DNA of 64,000 nt, from NCBI RefSeq assembly GCF_009724245.1, contig NZ_WNNK01000007.1, positions 186,001 to 250,000 of the forward strand, in the 5' to 3' direction. Position numbers and translations under genes: made by a program. The notes below the pieces were generated by a model that was not told the origin of the DNA, made no database searches, and worked only from the letters and a program-made list of their open reading frames with translations. Below, in pieces: positions 1-8,645 of the stretch (its first letter is position 1; every line of letters begins with the position of its first letter). Source of the stretch: Pseudomonas spelaei (lineage in GTDB: Bacteria > Pseudomonadota > Gammaproteobacteria > Pseudomonadales > Pseudomonadaceae).

Positions 1-383
1 AGTTTGTAGTCGTGGATGCCCATGCCCCAACCCTGGCTGGCCCGCTCAGCCTTGCCGCCCAACAACAGCGCCAACAACTGATGACCGAAGCAGACGCCGA
101 TCAACTTGTCGCCGCGCTCATAGCGGTTCAGCAGGTAAGTCTTGAGGGTCTGAATCCAGGGGTCGGTACCAAAGGAATCGGCTTTGCTGCCAGTCACCAG
201 GTACGCATCAAACACTTGGTCATCCGACGGGTATTCACCCTGTACCACGTTGTAGACAACGAATTCAGCGGCGATCGGCTGCTTGGAAAACAGGCGCTTG
301 AACATCTGCCCGTAACCTTGATATTGATCGACCAGGCCTGGACGCAGGTTATCGGTTTCGAGGATGCAGACGCGTAGCGACAT
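1..383 (-). CDS. Class I glutamine amidotransferase-like protein (3' part missing)
   Basis: Reading from the ATG at 383 leftwards gives 127 codons with no stop before the window edge, so the C-terminal half is outside. The visible part has the alpha/beta fold of class I glutamine amidotransferases. The nucleophile elbow GVCFGHQ places the catalytic cysteine near residue 98; the His-Glu pair would lie in the missing part. The N-terminus (MSLRVCILETDN) resembles GMP-synthase-like amidotransferases that stand alone rather than as a domain of a synthetase. Such proteins hydrolyse glutamine or gamma-glutamyl compounds to release ammonia. The true substrate cannot be told from the sequence. It is the downstream neighbour of the beta-oxidation pair, 95 bases away, and may or may not share its transcript. 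Confidence 0.85.
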   Translation of the reverse strand, partial: MSLRVCILETDNLRPGLVDQYQGYGQMFKRLFSKQPIAAEFVVYNVVQGEYPSDDQVFDAYLVTGSKADSFGTDPWIQTLKTYLLNRYERGDKLIGVCFGHQLLALLLGGKAERASQGWGMGIHDYK

Positions 384-478
384 AAAAAATACCTGACACT
401 GTGATGGGAATAATGCACACCCACAGAGCCTGCCTTGAAATACCCTGGCAAGGCAAGCCCCGCGTGCACCCAAAACCG

Positions 479-2623
479 TCAGAAAGTCGTGCCCTGCGTT
501 GCTTTTTCCAGGAGCAAGGCCGGTGGCGAGAACCGTTCACCGTATTGCTCGGCCAGGTAGCGGGCGCGGGCAATAAAGTCGTTCAAGCCATATTGATTGA
601 TAAATTGCAGCGCCCCGCCACTCCAGGCCGCAAAGCCGATACCGAAGATCGAGCCGACGTTGGCGTCGGCGGTGGACATCAGCACGCCCTCCTCCACGCA
701 GCGCACGGTTTCAATCGCCTGGATAAACAGCAAGCGATCACGCACATCTTGTGCAGAGATCTGCTGGCCCGACTTCTCAAAACGGGTTTTCAGCTCCGGC
801 CACAGGTGTTTCTGCGCGCCAACCGGGTAATCGTAGAAACCACCGCCGGCCGCCTTGCCTGGCCGCTTGTACTCATTGAGCAACAAGTCGATCACCACAA
901 ATGCCGGATGCTGAGGCAGTGGTTTGCCCTCGGCCTGCAGGTCCTTTGCGGTTTGCTGACGGATATGGCTCATCAAGCTGAGAGACACTTCGTCGGAAAC
1001 CGCCAGCGGACCAATGGGCATACCGGCCTTGCGCGCTTCGGTCTCGATCATCGGCGCCGCTACACCTTCGCCGAGCATGGCGATGCCTTCATTGGTAAAC
1101 GTGCCGAATACCCGCGAGGTGAAGAAGCCGCGACTGTCATTGACCACGATCGGCGTTTTCTTGATTTGCAGGACGAAATCGAAACCACGCGCCAGGGTTT
1201 CGTCGCTGGTTCGAGCACCTTTGATGATTTCCACCAAGGGCATTTTTTCCACCGGGCTGAAGAAATGCAGGCCGATGAACTTGCTCTGGTCGGGCACTGC
1301 CGTGGCCAGGCCACTGATAGGCAAGGTCGAGGTGTTGGAGGCGATCACCGCCTCAGCGCCCACAACACGTTGTGCGGCGGCCGAGACCTTGGCCTTGAGT
1401 TCACGGTCTTCGAATACCGCCTCAATGATCAGGTCGCAACCGGCCAGGTCGGCGTCAGACTCGGTCGGAAGAATCCGCGCCAAGGTGCTTTCCCGTTGAT
1501 CGGCGGTCAATTGCCCACGGCTGACCTTCTTGTCCAGCAGCGCTGCCGAATGGGCTTTGCCCTTCTCGGCTGCCGCCAGGGTGATGTCCTTGAGCACTAC
1601 CTCGATCCCGGCTGATGCGCTGGTGTAGGCGATCCCCGCGCCCATCATCCCGGCACCGAGCACGCCGACCTTGCGAGTCACGTAGGGTGTAAAACCTTGA
1701 GGTCGCGAGCGGCCTGCATTGATTTCATTGAGCTGGAACCAGAAGGTGCCCATCATGTTTTTCGCCACCTGACCGGTGACCAGCTCGGTGAAGTAGCGGG
1801 TTTCGATCAGGTGCGCCGTGTCGAAGTCCACCTGGGCGCCTTCCACGGCAGCGCAGAGAATTTTCTCCGGGGCCGGAAAACAGCCATTGGTTTTGCTACG
1901 CAGAATCGACGGCGCGATGGCGAGCATCGGTGCCACTTTCGGGTTCGAGGGTGTACCGCCAGGGATCTGGTAACCGCTGATGTCCCAGCGTTGTTTCGCG
2001 CCGGGGTTGGCCAGGATCCAGGCTTTGGACTTGGCCAGCAGTTCATCCCGGTCCGCCGCCAACTCATCGATCAACCCGGCTTGCAACGCTTGTTGCGGCG
2101 TAACCTTTTTCCCTTCCAGCAAGTAGGGCAAAGCCTTTTCCAGACCCAGCATGCGTACCATCCGCACCACCCCGCCACCGCCCGGCAACAGACCGAGAGT
2201 GACCTCCGGCAACCCGATCTGCACCGACTTATGGTCCAGGGCCACCCGGTGCTGACAGGCCAGGCAGATCTCCCAACCTCCGCCCAGGGCCGCACCACTT
2301 ATCGCCGCCACCACCGGTTTACCGAGGGTTTCCAGGGCGCGCAGCTGGGCTTTCAACACCAGCACGCTGTCATAAAAGGCCTTGGCATGGGGCTTGTCGA
2401 CCTTGATCAGTTCATTGAGGTCGCCACCGGCAAAAAAGGTCTTCTTCGCCGAGGTGATGATCACCCCGGCAATCGACTCTTGCTCTGCTTGCAGGCGGGC
2501 AACGCTGGCCGCCATGGCCTCGCGGTACACCCCGTTCATGGTGTTGGCGCTCTGGCCCGGCATGTCGATGGTCAGCACCACAATCTGGTCCTGGTCTTTT
2601 TCGTAACGAATGGCATCGGTCAT
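479..2623 (-). CDS. FadB/FadJ-like enoyl-CoA hydratase / 3-hydroxyacyl-CoA dehydrogenase
   Basis: This 714-residue multifunctional beta-oxidation enzyme hydrates trans-2-enoyl-CoA and then oxidises the 3-hydroxyacyl-CoA with NAD+. The crotonase domain (about 1-190) carries the oxyanion-hole stretch GGGWEIC and glutamates at about 119 and 140, matching the FadB catalytic pair. The dehydrogenase domain has the Rossmann motif VLGAGMMGAG near 321-330 and the catalytic-histidine motif HFFSPVEKMP. The ATG at 2623 is used because an N-terminal extension into the thiolase gene would have no homology. The thiolase gene ends 17 bases upstream, so the two form an operon. The length fits FadJ/FadB types. 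It is distinct from the main FadBA5 pair expected elsewhere, so chain-length preference is unknown. Confidence 0.93.
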   Translation of the reverse strand: MTDAIRYEKDQDQIVVLTIDMPGQSANTMNGVYREAMAASVARLQAEQESIAGVIITSAKKTFFAGGDLNELIKVDKPHAKAFYDSVLVLKAQLRALETLGKPVVAAISGAALGGGWEICLACQHRVALDHKSVQIGLPEVTLGLLPGGGGVVRMVRMLGLEKALPYLLEGKKVTPQQALQAGLIDELAADRDELLAKSKAWILANPGAKQRWDISGYQIPGGTPSNPKVAPMLAIAPSILRSKTNGCFPAPEKILCAAVEGAQVDFDTAHLIETRYFTELVTGQVAKNMMGTFWFQLNEINAGRSRPQGFTPYVTRKVGVLGAGMMGAGIAYTSASAGIEVVLKDITLAAAEKGKAHSAALLDKKVSRGQLTADQRESTLARILPTESDADLAGCDLIIEAVFEDRELKAKVSAAAQRVVGAEAVIASNTSTLPISGLATAVPDQSKFIGLHFFSPVEKMPLVEIIKGARTSDETLARGFDFVLQIKKTPIVVNDSRGFFTSRVFGTFTNEGIAMLGEGVAAPMIETEARKAGMPIGPLAVSDEVSLSLMSHIRQQTAKDLQAEGKPLPQHPAFVVIDLLLNEYKRPGKAAGGGFYDYPVGAQKHLWPELKTRFEKSGQQISAQDVRDRLLFIQAIETVRCVEEGVLMSTADANVGSIFGIGFAAWSGGALQFINQYGLNDFIARARYLAEQYGERFSPPALLLEKATQGTTF

Positions 2624-2639
2624 GACAAATCCCTTAGGC

Positions 2640-3845
2640 TCAGAGGCGTTCGATAATGGTGGCGATACCCATGCCACCGCCGACACACAAGGTGGCCAGG
2701 CCATAGCGCTGCTGGCGCACCTCCAGCTCGTCGAGCAAGGTGCCGAGGATCGCGCACCCGGTCGCGCCCAAGGGGTGGCCCATGGCAATGGAACCGCCGT
2801 TGACGTTGACTCGGGCGGCATCGATGCCCATGTCCTTGATGAACTTGAGCACCACCGAGGCAAAGGCTTCATTGACCTCGAACAGGTCGATGTCTTCGAC
2901 TCGCAGACCGGCCTTGGCCAGGGCTTTGCGGGTGGCCGGCGCCGGGCCGGTGAGCATGATGGTCGGGTCGGTGCTGGTGACCGCCGTGGCGACAATCCGC
3001 GCCCGGGGTTGCAGGCCCAACTCGCGACCTTTGGCGTCGGAGCCAATCAGCATCAGTGCGGCACCGTCGACAATCCCGGAGCTGTTGCCGGGCGTGTGCA
3101 CATGGTTGATACGCTCGACATGGCTGTAGACCCGTAACGCCGTGGCATCGAAGCCCATCTGCCCCATCATTTCGAAACTCGGCTTGAGCTTGCCGAGGCC
3201 TTCGAGGGTGGAGTCGCCACGGATGAACTCATCGTGATCCAGCAGCACAATGCCGTTCTGGTCCCGCACCGCCACCAACGACTTATTGAAGGAACCGTCT
3301 GACCGCGCCCTCGCCGCTTTCTGCTGCGAGTGCAAGGCAAAGCTATCGACGTCGTGTCGGGTAAAACCTTCCAGCGTGGCAATCAGGTCGGCGCCGATCC
3401 CTTGCGGCGTGAAATGGCTGTGCATATTGGTTTGCGGGTCCAGCACCCAGGCGCCACCGTCACTGCCCATCGGCACCCGAGACATGGACTCGACCCCGCC
3501 GACCACCACCAGGTCTTCGAAGCCGGAGCGTACTTTCATCGCCCCCAGATTGACCGCTTCCAGACCTGAGGCGCAGAAGCGGTTGATCTGCACGCCAGCA
3601 ACGCTGATGTCCCAGTCGGCAACCAGCGCGGCGGTCTTGGCGATATCTGCGCCCTGATCACCGACCGGGGTGACGCAGCCGAGGACGATGTCATCCACTT
3701 GCCGGGTGTCGAGGCCGGTGCGCTGCTGCAGCGCCGTCAGCAACCCCGCCACCAGGTTCACCGGCTTGACGCTGTGCAAGGCACCATCGGCCTTGCCTTT
3801 GCCCCGGGGCGTGCGTATCGCATCAAAGATCAAAGCTTGGGTCAT
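2640..3845 (-). CDS. Acetyl-CoA C-acyltransferase (thiolase)
   Basis: The 401-residue protein is a full-length thiolase that cleaves 3-ketoacyl-CoA with CoA to acetyl-CoA and a shortened acyl-CoA. The nucleophilic cysteine is C91 in [10 protein letters not shown]. The histidine lies in GHPLGATG and the second active-site cysteine in LCVGGGMG about 14 residues from the end. It is the first gene of the operon and sits just upstream of the hydratase/dehydrogenase gene, so together they supply the last three beta-oxidation steps. FadA-type (degradative) function is inferred from this pairing. A biosynthetic acetoacetyl-CoA thiolase is the alternative but would not normally be paired with a FadB-like enzyme. 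No PsrA-like site was seen in the upstream gap. Confidence 0.93.
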   Translation of the reverse strand: MTQALIFDAIRTPRGKGKADGALHSVKPVNLVAGLLTALQQRTGLDTRQVDDIVLGCVTPVGDQGADIAKTAALVADWDISVAGVQINRFCASGLEAVNLGAMKVRSGFEDLVVVGGVESMSRVPMGSDGGAWVLDPQTNMHSHFTPQGIGADLIATLEGFTRHDVDSFALHSQQKAARARSDGSFNKSLVAVRDQNGIVLLDHDEFIRGDSTLEGLGKLKPSFEMMGQMGFDATALRVYSHVERINHVHTPGNSSGIVDGAALMLIGSDAKGRELGLQPRARIVATAVTSTDPTIMLTGPAPATRKALAKAGLRVEDIDLFEVNEAFASVVLKFIKDMGIDAARVNVNGGSIAMGHPLGATGCAILGTLLDELEVRQQRYGLATLCVGGGMGIATIIERL

Positions 3846-4268
3846 GACGTCCTCGAACCACTGTGCAATGAAGCTCTCAGGGTGAGAGCCGGCCGTGCCC
3901 CTACCTTAGGCGCAGGGGCTGTGGATTCAATGACCGAAGCGCTCATTGACCTTGACGGTCACGCTCAGACGAACGGTAGGAGGCTACTGGAAATCGCTGA
4001 TTAATCGTTTTAGCTGTCTAGCCCTAGGGCTACCGCCAAGATGGCGATAGGCCTCATGCACTTTTTAAAGGTTTTTGATCTTTACTGATATGAAATGGAT
4101 CTAAGCCACGAACGACAAGGGCTCTAAGGTTGACTTTGTAGGAACTGTATTAGGTTGCTGCCGGGTCTTGCTGGAGCAGCTGTAAGAAAAGATTCATGTA
4201 GCACCGTCATAGTGAGATGCAACGGCACGCATTTGACGCTCAGGAATAACAACAAAAGGCAGTCAGCC
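3846..4268. other. 423-base intergenic region between thiolase and microprotein genes
   Basis: This gap holds the promoter of the leftward beta-oxidation operon and the leader of the rightward microprotein gene. Short dyads are visible around 4020-4055 (GCCCTAGGGC and CGCC-AAGAT-GGCG). No convincing -35/-10 pair or known operator could be assigned on either strand, and no further reading frame with a good ribosome binding site was found. Confidence 0.5.
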
Positions 4269-4364
4269 ATGTTCAAACAATCGAAAGTACGCCAGGCGGG
4301 ACTTATCCTCTTCGCCACCACCCTGATTCTGATTTTGCCCAACCTGACCAAGGTCATTGGGTGA
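4269..4364 (+). CDS. 31-residue single-pass membrane microprotein
   Basis: An ATG at 4269, preceded by AAAGG eight to twelve bases upstream, opens a 31-codon frame ending in TGA at 4364. The product starts MFKQSKVRQ, then runs through a hydrophobic segment of about 15 residues (GLILFATTLILILPN) and ends in LTKVIG. A basic N-terminus followed by one hydrophobic helix predicts an inner-membrane protein with its N-terminus inside. It is followed after about 50 bases by a strong terminator, so it appears to be its own transcription unit. I do not recognise a characterised function. The frame, the ribosome binding site and the membrane character make it a likely real gene; conservation across pseudomonads would settle it. 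Confidence 0.6.
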   Translation: MFKQSKVRQAGLILFATTLILILPNLTKVIG

Positions 4365-4416
4365 CTGATCTCATCCCTACAGGCGGCGCGAGTGCAGCGC
4401 CAGGATCGCAGCCTTT

Positions 4417-4472
4417 GGCAGCTCCTACCGGGAAATTGCGTACAGCTGTCCCGTTATAGGGGCTGCCTTTTT
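4417..4472 (+). terminator. Rho-independent terminator after the microprotein gene
   Basis: GGCAGCTCCTA (4417-4427) can pair with TAGGGGCTGCC (4457-4467), with one G-U pair, and is followed by five T. The polarity fits a rightward transcript that ends after the 31-codon gene. Confidence 0.7.
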
Positions 4473-4550
4473 GCGTGCCGGTTTTTGGTTGATTTGCGGT
4501 ATCGTTAGCCACGATTCCGACCTTTGGTTATAAGGTCGACGCTCCCACAG

Positions 4551-5363
4551 ATGGGCCCGCCTTTGAAATACATCCTCGCTTTCCTGACCCTGCTGTTGAC
4601 CTTGCCGGCCTCTGCCGCGCAGTTGACCATTGAACTGGATCACGCCAGCAAAACGTGGCAAACCGCTGACTTGCTCAAACACCCGGATGTGCGAACGGTA
4701 CAGATCATCAATGACGTTTCCTACAAGCGCCAGATGACTTATCGCGCCGTTCCTTTGGCGGTATTGCTGCCAGGTCTCACGCCGCAAAACCATGTGCAGG
4801 CGGTGGCCCTGGACGGCTTTGCCGCAGAGTTGAGCGCAGGTCCGTTGCTGGAAAGGACCGGCGCCCAAGCCTGGCTGGCGGTGGAAGATCCAGCCCACCC
4901 CTGGCCGAAGCTGGGGGATGACAAACCCAGTGCCGGGCCGTTTTATCTGGTCTGGACCGATCCGCAGGCGGGCCATATCAGCCCGGAGCAGTGGCCGTTT
5001 CAGATGTCTGCAATCAAGCAGTTGAAGACCGTTGCCGAACGATTTCCGGCGCTGTTGCCGGATCCGGAGCTGGCGCCCGATGACCCGATCAACCAGGGGT
5101 TTGCGCTGTTTCAGAAGAACTGCATGGCGTGCCACCGCTTGAATGGTGCGGGCGATGCACAAGTGGGGCCGGACTTGAATATCCCCTACAGCCCTACGGA
5201 ATATTTCGGCGGTGACTTCCTCAAGCGCTACATCCGCGATCCCCAGAGCTTGAGGCATTGGCCCCAGGCGAAGATGCCGGCGTTTGCAGCCAGTGTATTG
5301 CCGGACAGTGAGCTGGACTTGCTGGTGGGCTACCTGAAACACATGGCAGGCCGCAAGCAGTAG
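4551..5363 (+). CDS. Secreted class I cytochrome c with an N-terminal oxidoreductase-like domain
   Basis: The product is 270 residues. Residues 1-23 form a signal peptide (LKYILAFLTLLLTLPASAA), so it acts in the periplasm. Residues about 25-160 resemble the fold of the sulfite-oxidase-type molybdopterin domain, but I see no obvious cofactor cysteine. The C-terminal part is a class I cytochrome c: haem site CMACH at 191-195 and a likely methionine ligand M242 in KMPAF. The ATG at 4551 was chosen; a TTG at 4563 (giving LKYILAF) is an alternative, and neither has a strong Shine-Dalgarno. The stop codon TAG lies inside the first bases of a repeat palindrome. An electron-transfer role is likely; the redox partner is unknown. 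Confidence 0.85.
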   Translation: MGPPLKYILAFLTLLLTLPASAAQLTIELDHASKTWQTADLLKHPDVRTVQIINDVSYKRQMTYRAVPLAVLLPGLTPQNHVQAVALDGFAAELSAGPLLERTGAQAWLAVEDPAHPWPKLGDDKPSAGPFYLVWTDPQAGHISPEQWPFQMSAIKQLKTVAERFPALLPDPELAPDDPINQGFALFQKNCMACHRLNGAGDAQVGPDLNIPYSPTEYFGGDFLKRYIRDPQSLRHWPQAKMPAFAASVLPDSELDLLVGYLKHMAGRKQ

Positions 5364-5474
5364 CCGCTGCCGAGGAACGAGGTTGCGATGCGGGCCGCAG
5401 GACCGCCCTCAGGGTCTACTGCGTCGGGATGCCGCACCAAACCCATCGCAGCCTCGTTCCTCGGCAGCGGCTAC
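5360..5474. repeat. 115-bp intergenic palindrome, GTAGCCGCTGCCGAGG family, copy A
   Basis: Arms GTAGCCGCTGCCGAGGAACG... and its reverse complement ...CGTTCCTCGGCAGCGGCTAC flank a 55-65 base centre rich in GCAGGACCGCCC. It lies between the convergent cytochrome c and transglutaminase genes, and its first bases supply the stop codon of the cytochrome gene. Copies B (9949-10050) and C (22715-22817) share the arms and the centre. Confidence 0.9.
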
Positions 5475-5486
5475 AACCATCGGCGG

Positions 5487-6284
5487 CTACTGCGCTGACA
5501 CCTGCAGCGTCGGCGCCACGAACACTTTGGCATGCATCTGTTCATGCCCTCCCCCACGGCGCATCCCGCGCACCGGACACGCATCCAGGTAATCCAGCCC
5601 GACGGCCAATTTCAAATGCCGCTCGGGCCGGGCAAGCTGGTTGGTCACATCAAAGCTGTACCAGGCGTCATCCAGCCAGGCTTCGGCCCAGGCATGGCTC
5701 GCCAGGTGTTCGCTGTCTTCAGTGTACAAATACCCCGACACATACCGCGCCGGAATCCCCAGGCTGCGGGCGCAAGCCAAAAAGGCGTGGGTGTGGTCCT
5801 GGCAAACCCCGGCGCGACCGGCGAAAGCCTGGGCGGCGCAGGTGTCCACTGCGGTCGCCCCTGGTGAGTAGGTCATGTACTGATTGAGCGCGTGCATCAG
5901 GTCAATCAGCGCACTGCGGTCCCGTCGCTGGTGGCACTGCTTTTCGGCAAAGGCGCGCAGGGCGTCATCGGGCTCGGTCAGGCGCGTACAACGCAGGAAC
6001 GGGAATGCCGACTGGCTTTCATGTTCAGCCTCACGCAATTCATCGATGTCCACCTGTCCACGGGCGCCGATGATGATCGCTTCATGAGGCTCGTCCAGGG
6101 TCAACACATGCAGGATATTGCCGAACGGGTCCAACTGCGCCCGCACCGGACGGGGCAAGTCCAGTTGCCAACTGAGGACATGCTGGCGCTCACTGTCGTG
6201 AGGCGTCAGGCGCAGGTACTGAATGCTCGCGCGTACCTGGTCTTCGTAGTGGTAGGTAGTTTCGTGGCTGATGGAGAGTCTCAT
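5487..6284 (-). CDS. Transglutaminase-like cysteine protease family protein
   Basis: The 265-residue protein has an N-terminal beta domain typical of bacterial transglutaminase-like proteins (MRLSISHETTYHY, about 1-80). The core follows, with a complete triad: C161 in GVCQDHTHAF, H197 in ASHAWAEAW and D212 in WYSFDVTN. Such proteins may act as amidases, proteases or crosslinkers; the substrate is not known. There is no signal peptide, so it is cytoplasmic. Its ATG overlaps the stop codon of the alpha-E gene by four bases (ATGA), which indicates translational coupling. It is the last gene of the conserved trio with the ATP-grasp and alpha-E genes. Family assignment is secure; function is inferred only from context. 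Confidence 0.92.
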   Translation of the reverse strand: MRLSISHETTYHYEDQVRASIQYLRLTPHDSERQHVLSWQLDLPRPVRAQLDPFGNILHVLTLDEPHEAIIIGARGQVDIDELREAEHESQSAFPFLRCTRLTEPDDALRAFAEKQCHQRRDRSALIDLMHALNQYMTYSPGATAVDTCAAQAFAGRAGVCQDHTHAFLACARSLGIPARYVSGYLYTEDSEHLASHAWAEAWLDDAWYSFDVTNQLARPERHLKLAVGLDYLDACPVRGMRRGGGHEQMHAKVFVAPTLQVSAQ

Positions 6285-7231
6285 GCCGCCTCCAGGTAGG
6301 AACTGTGAATAGCGTTACCCAACTGGCGCACCAGTGGGATGAAGTCGGTCAGCCAGGCGTGCAGGCCTTCCTCGAGGATTTCGTCAATGGCGGTAAAACG
6401 CAGGCGTGCGTCCATCTCGGCGGCCAGACGCTGGGCCGGACGACCGTTGACACCGGGCAGGCTGGCGAGAATCTGGTCGATTTCTTCGCTGCAAGCCCGC
6501 AGTGAACGCGGGACATCAACCCGCAGCAGTAACAGCTCGGCCACTTGCCGCGCGCCAGGAGCGTCGCGGTAGATCTCGGTGTAGGCCTCGAACGAAGACA
6601 AGGCCCGCAGCAGCGCGCTCCACTGGTAATAGGCGTGGGCCGTGCCATCGGTGACCGCTTCAGCCTGGTCACCGGCCATTTCGTAGCGGGCATCCAACAG
6701 GCGCAGGGTGTTATCGGCTCGCTCGATAAACGTGCCCAGGCGAATAAAACGGAAGGCGTCATTGCGCATGATGGTGCCGTAAGTCGCACCGCGAAACAGA
6801 TGAGAGCGCTCCTTGACCCACTCGCAGAACCGGCTCATGCCGTAGCGGCTCAAGCCCTGCTGGGCGATGCCGCGAATTTCCAGCCATGTGGCGTTGATGT
6901 TTTCCCACATGTCGGCGGTAATTCGCCCACGCACTGCATGGGCACTGGCACGGGCGGCACCGAGGCAACTGTAGATGCTTGCCGGGTTGGCAGCGTCCAG
7001 GGCAAAAAAATGCAACAAACGTTCGGCGTGCAATTCACCGTGGCGCTCGTGGTAATCGTCCAGAGTGCCGGTGATCAGCAGCGGCATGGCCAATTCATGC
7101 AGGCCATCGCCGCGCCCGTCCTGGGGCATCAACGACAGGGAGTAACTGACATCGAGCATCCGCGCGAGGTTTTCCGCTCGCTCCAGGTAACGCGACATCC
7201 AGTACAAATCCGAGGCAGTTCTACTCAACAT
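6281..7231 (-). CDS. Alpha-E domain-containing protein
   Basis: This 316-residue, largely helical protein belongs to the alpha-E family, which occurs almost only beside circularly permuted ATP-grasp and transglutaminase-like genes. The start MLSRTASDLYWMSRYLERAEN at 7231 matches the family's N-terminus; a longer upstream frame was rejected because it runs into the preceding gene. It contains many short conserved Arg/Glu pairs such as RYLERAENLARMLD and FIERADNTLRLLD but no catalytic motif that I can recognise. It starts 4 bases after the ATP-grasp stop and overlaps the next gene, so the three are cotranscribed. The molecular role is unknown; a scaffold or partner of the ATP-grasp ligase is a reasonable guess. 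Confidence 0.9.
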   Translation of the reverse strand: MLSRTASDLYWMSRYLERAENLARMLDVSYSLSLMPQDGRGDGLHELAMPLLITGTLDDYHERHGELHAERLLHFFALDAANPASIYSCLGAARASAHAVRGRITADMWENINATWLEIRGIAQQGLSRYGMSRFCEWVKERSHLFRGATYGTIMRNDAFRFIRLGTFIERADNTLRLLDARYEMAGDQAEAVTDGTAHAYYQWSALLRALSSFEAYTEIYRDAPGARQVAELLLLRVDVPRSLRACSEEIDQILASLPGVNGRPAQRLAAEMDARLRFTAIDEILEEGLHAWLTDFIPLVRQLGNAIHSSYLEAA

Positions 7232-7235
7232 CGCT

Positions 7236-8645
7236 TCAATCCTCGACCACCCAGGTGTCTTTGGTACCGCCGCCCTGGGACGAATTGACCACCAGCGAAC
7301 CCTCCCGCAGCGCCACACGAGTCAGGCCACCGGGCACTACACGGGTTTCCTTGCCAGACAGCACAAACGGCCGCAGGTCGATATGGCGCGGGGCAATGCC
7401 GTTTTCGACAAAGGTCGGACAGGTGGATAAACACAGCGTCGGTTGGGCGATATAGGCATGGGGCTTGGCCTTGATTCGCGCCCGGAACGCTTCAATTTCC
7501 GCCGCACTGGCGGCTGGGCCGACCAGCATTCCGTAACCGCCGGAACCTTGGGTTTCCTTGACCACCAATTCCGGCAGGTTGGCCAGCACGTGGGACAATT
7601 CGTCGGGCTTACGGCATTGAAAAGTCGGAACGTTCTTCAGTATTGGCTCTTCATCCAGGTAGAAACGGATCATTTCGGTGACGAAGGGATACACCGACTT
7701 GTCATCCGCCACCCCGGTGCCAATGGCATTGGCCAGCACCACATTGCCCGAGCGATAGGCCGCTAACAGGCCCGGCACACCGAGCATGGAGTCCGGATTA
7801 AAGGCCAACGGGTCGAGGAAGGCATCGTCGAGGCGGCGATAAATCACATCGACCGCTTTCGGACCGTCGGTGGTGCGCATGAAAACGCAGTCATCCCTTA
7901 CAAACAGATCGGCACCTTCCACCAGCTCCACACCCATTTCCCGCGCCAGGAATGCATGCTCGAAGAACGCGCTGTTGAAGCGCCCGGGGGTTAATACCAC
8001 CACGCTGGGGTTATCCAGCGGGCTGGAGCTTTTCAGGGTGTCGAGCAGCAGGTTGGGATAGTGATCAATCGGCGCAATGCGCTGGGCGGCGAACAGCTCG
8101 GGGAACAGGCGCATCATCATTTTGCGGTCTTCCAGCATGTAGCTGACGCCACTGGGAGTGCGCAGGTTGTCTTCGAGGACGTAGTAAGTGCCGTCGCCAT
8201 CCCGTACGAGGTCGACCCCGGAGATGTGGGAATAGATATCGCGATGTAAATCCAGGCCTTGCATGGCCAGTTGGTACTGCTCGTTGGCCAGTACCTGTTC
8301 GGCGGGGATGATCCCGGCCTTGATGATCCGTTGTTCGTGGTACAGGTCGGCGAGGAACATGTTCAGCGCCTTGACTCGCTGAATGCAGCCGCGCTCGACA
8401 ATCCGCCATTCACTGGCAGGAATGCTGCGGGGAATGGTGTCGAAGGGAATCAGGCGCTCAGTGCCTTGCTCATCCCCGTACAGCGTGAAGGTGATGCCGG
8501 CGCGGTGGAACAGCAGATCGGCTTCGCGCCGACGCTGGGCCAGCAACTCGGCAGGAGTTTCAGCCAACCAGCGGGCGAACTCGCGGTAATGGGGGCGAAC
8601 CCGTCCTGCCCCATCGTACATCTCATCATAATAAGTGCGGATCAT
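7236..8645 (-). CDS. Circularly permuted type 2 ATP-grasp protein
   Basis: The 469-residue protein starts MIRTYYDEMYDGAG. The ATG at 8645 is preceded by AAGGAG six bases upstream, which decides it over a longer frame reaching 8708. It carries the permuted ATP-grasp features DNLRTPSGVSYMLEDRK (middle) and KETQGSGGYGMLVGP (C-terminal third). The family is predicted to ligate amino acids or carboxylates to amines using ATP, by analogy with glutathionylspermidine synthase and other amidoligases. It leads an operon with the alpha-E and transglutaminase-like genes. Published comparative genomics (Iyer, Aravind and colleagues, on amidoligases) proposed that such clusters make or process a peptide. 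The product remains undetermined. Confidence 0.92.
   Translation of the reverse strand: MIRTYYDEMYDGAGRVRPHYREFARWLAETPAELLAQRRREADLLFHRAGITFTLYGDEQGTERLIPFDTIPRSIPASEWRIVERGCIQRVKALNMFLADLYHEQRIIKAGIIPAEQVLANEQYQLAMQGLDLHRDIYSHISGVDLVRDGDGTYYVLEDNLRTPSGVSYMLEDRKMMMRLFPELFAAQRIAPIDHYPNLLLDTLKSSSPLDNPSVVVLTPGRFNSAFFEHAFLAREMGVELVEGADLFVRDDCVFMRTTDGPKAVDVIYRRLDDAFLDPLAFNPDSMLGVPGLLAAYRSGNVVLANAIGTGVADDKSVYPFVTEMIRFYLDEEPILKNVPTFQCRKPDELSHVLANLPELVVKETQGSGGYGMLVGPAASAAEIEAFRARIKAKPHAYIAQPTLCLSTCPTFVENGIAPRHIDLRPFVLSGKETRVVPGGLTRVALREGSLVVNSSQGGGTKDTWVVED

Noticed and set aside
401-1615. 404-codon open frame antisense to the FadB-like gene
   Set aside because: No domain or ribosome binding site; opposite to a clearly homologous enzyme.
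2624-3046. N-terminal extension of the FadB-like protein into the thiolase gene
   Set aside because: The extra 141 residues are out-of-frame thiolase sequence; homology begins at the ATG at 2623.
3846-4268. PsrA-type site before the thiolase/FadB-like operon
   Set aside because: Searched by eye for (G/C)AAAC N2-4 GTTT(G/C); none found in this gap.
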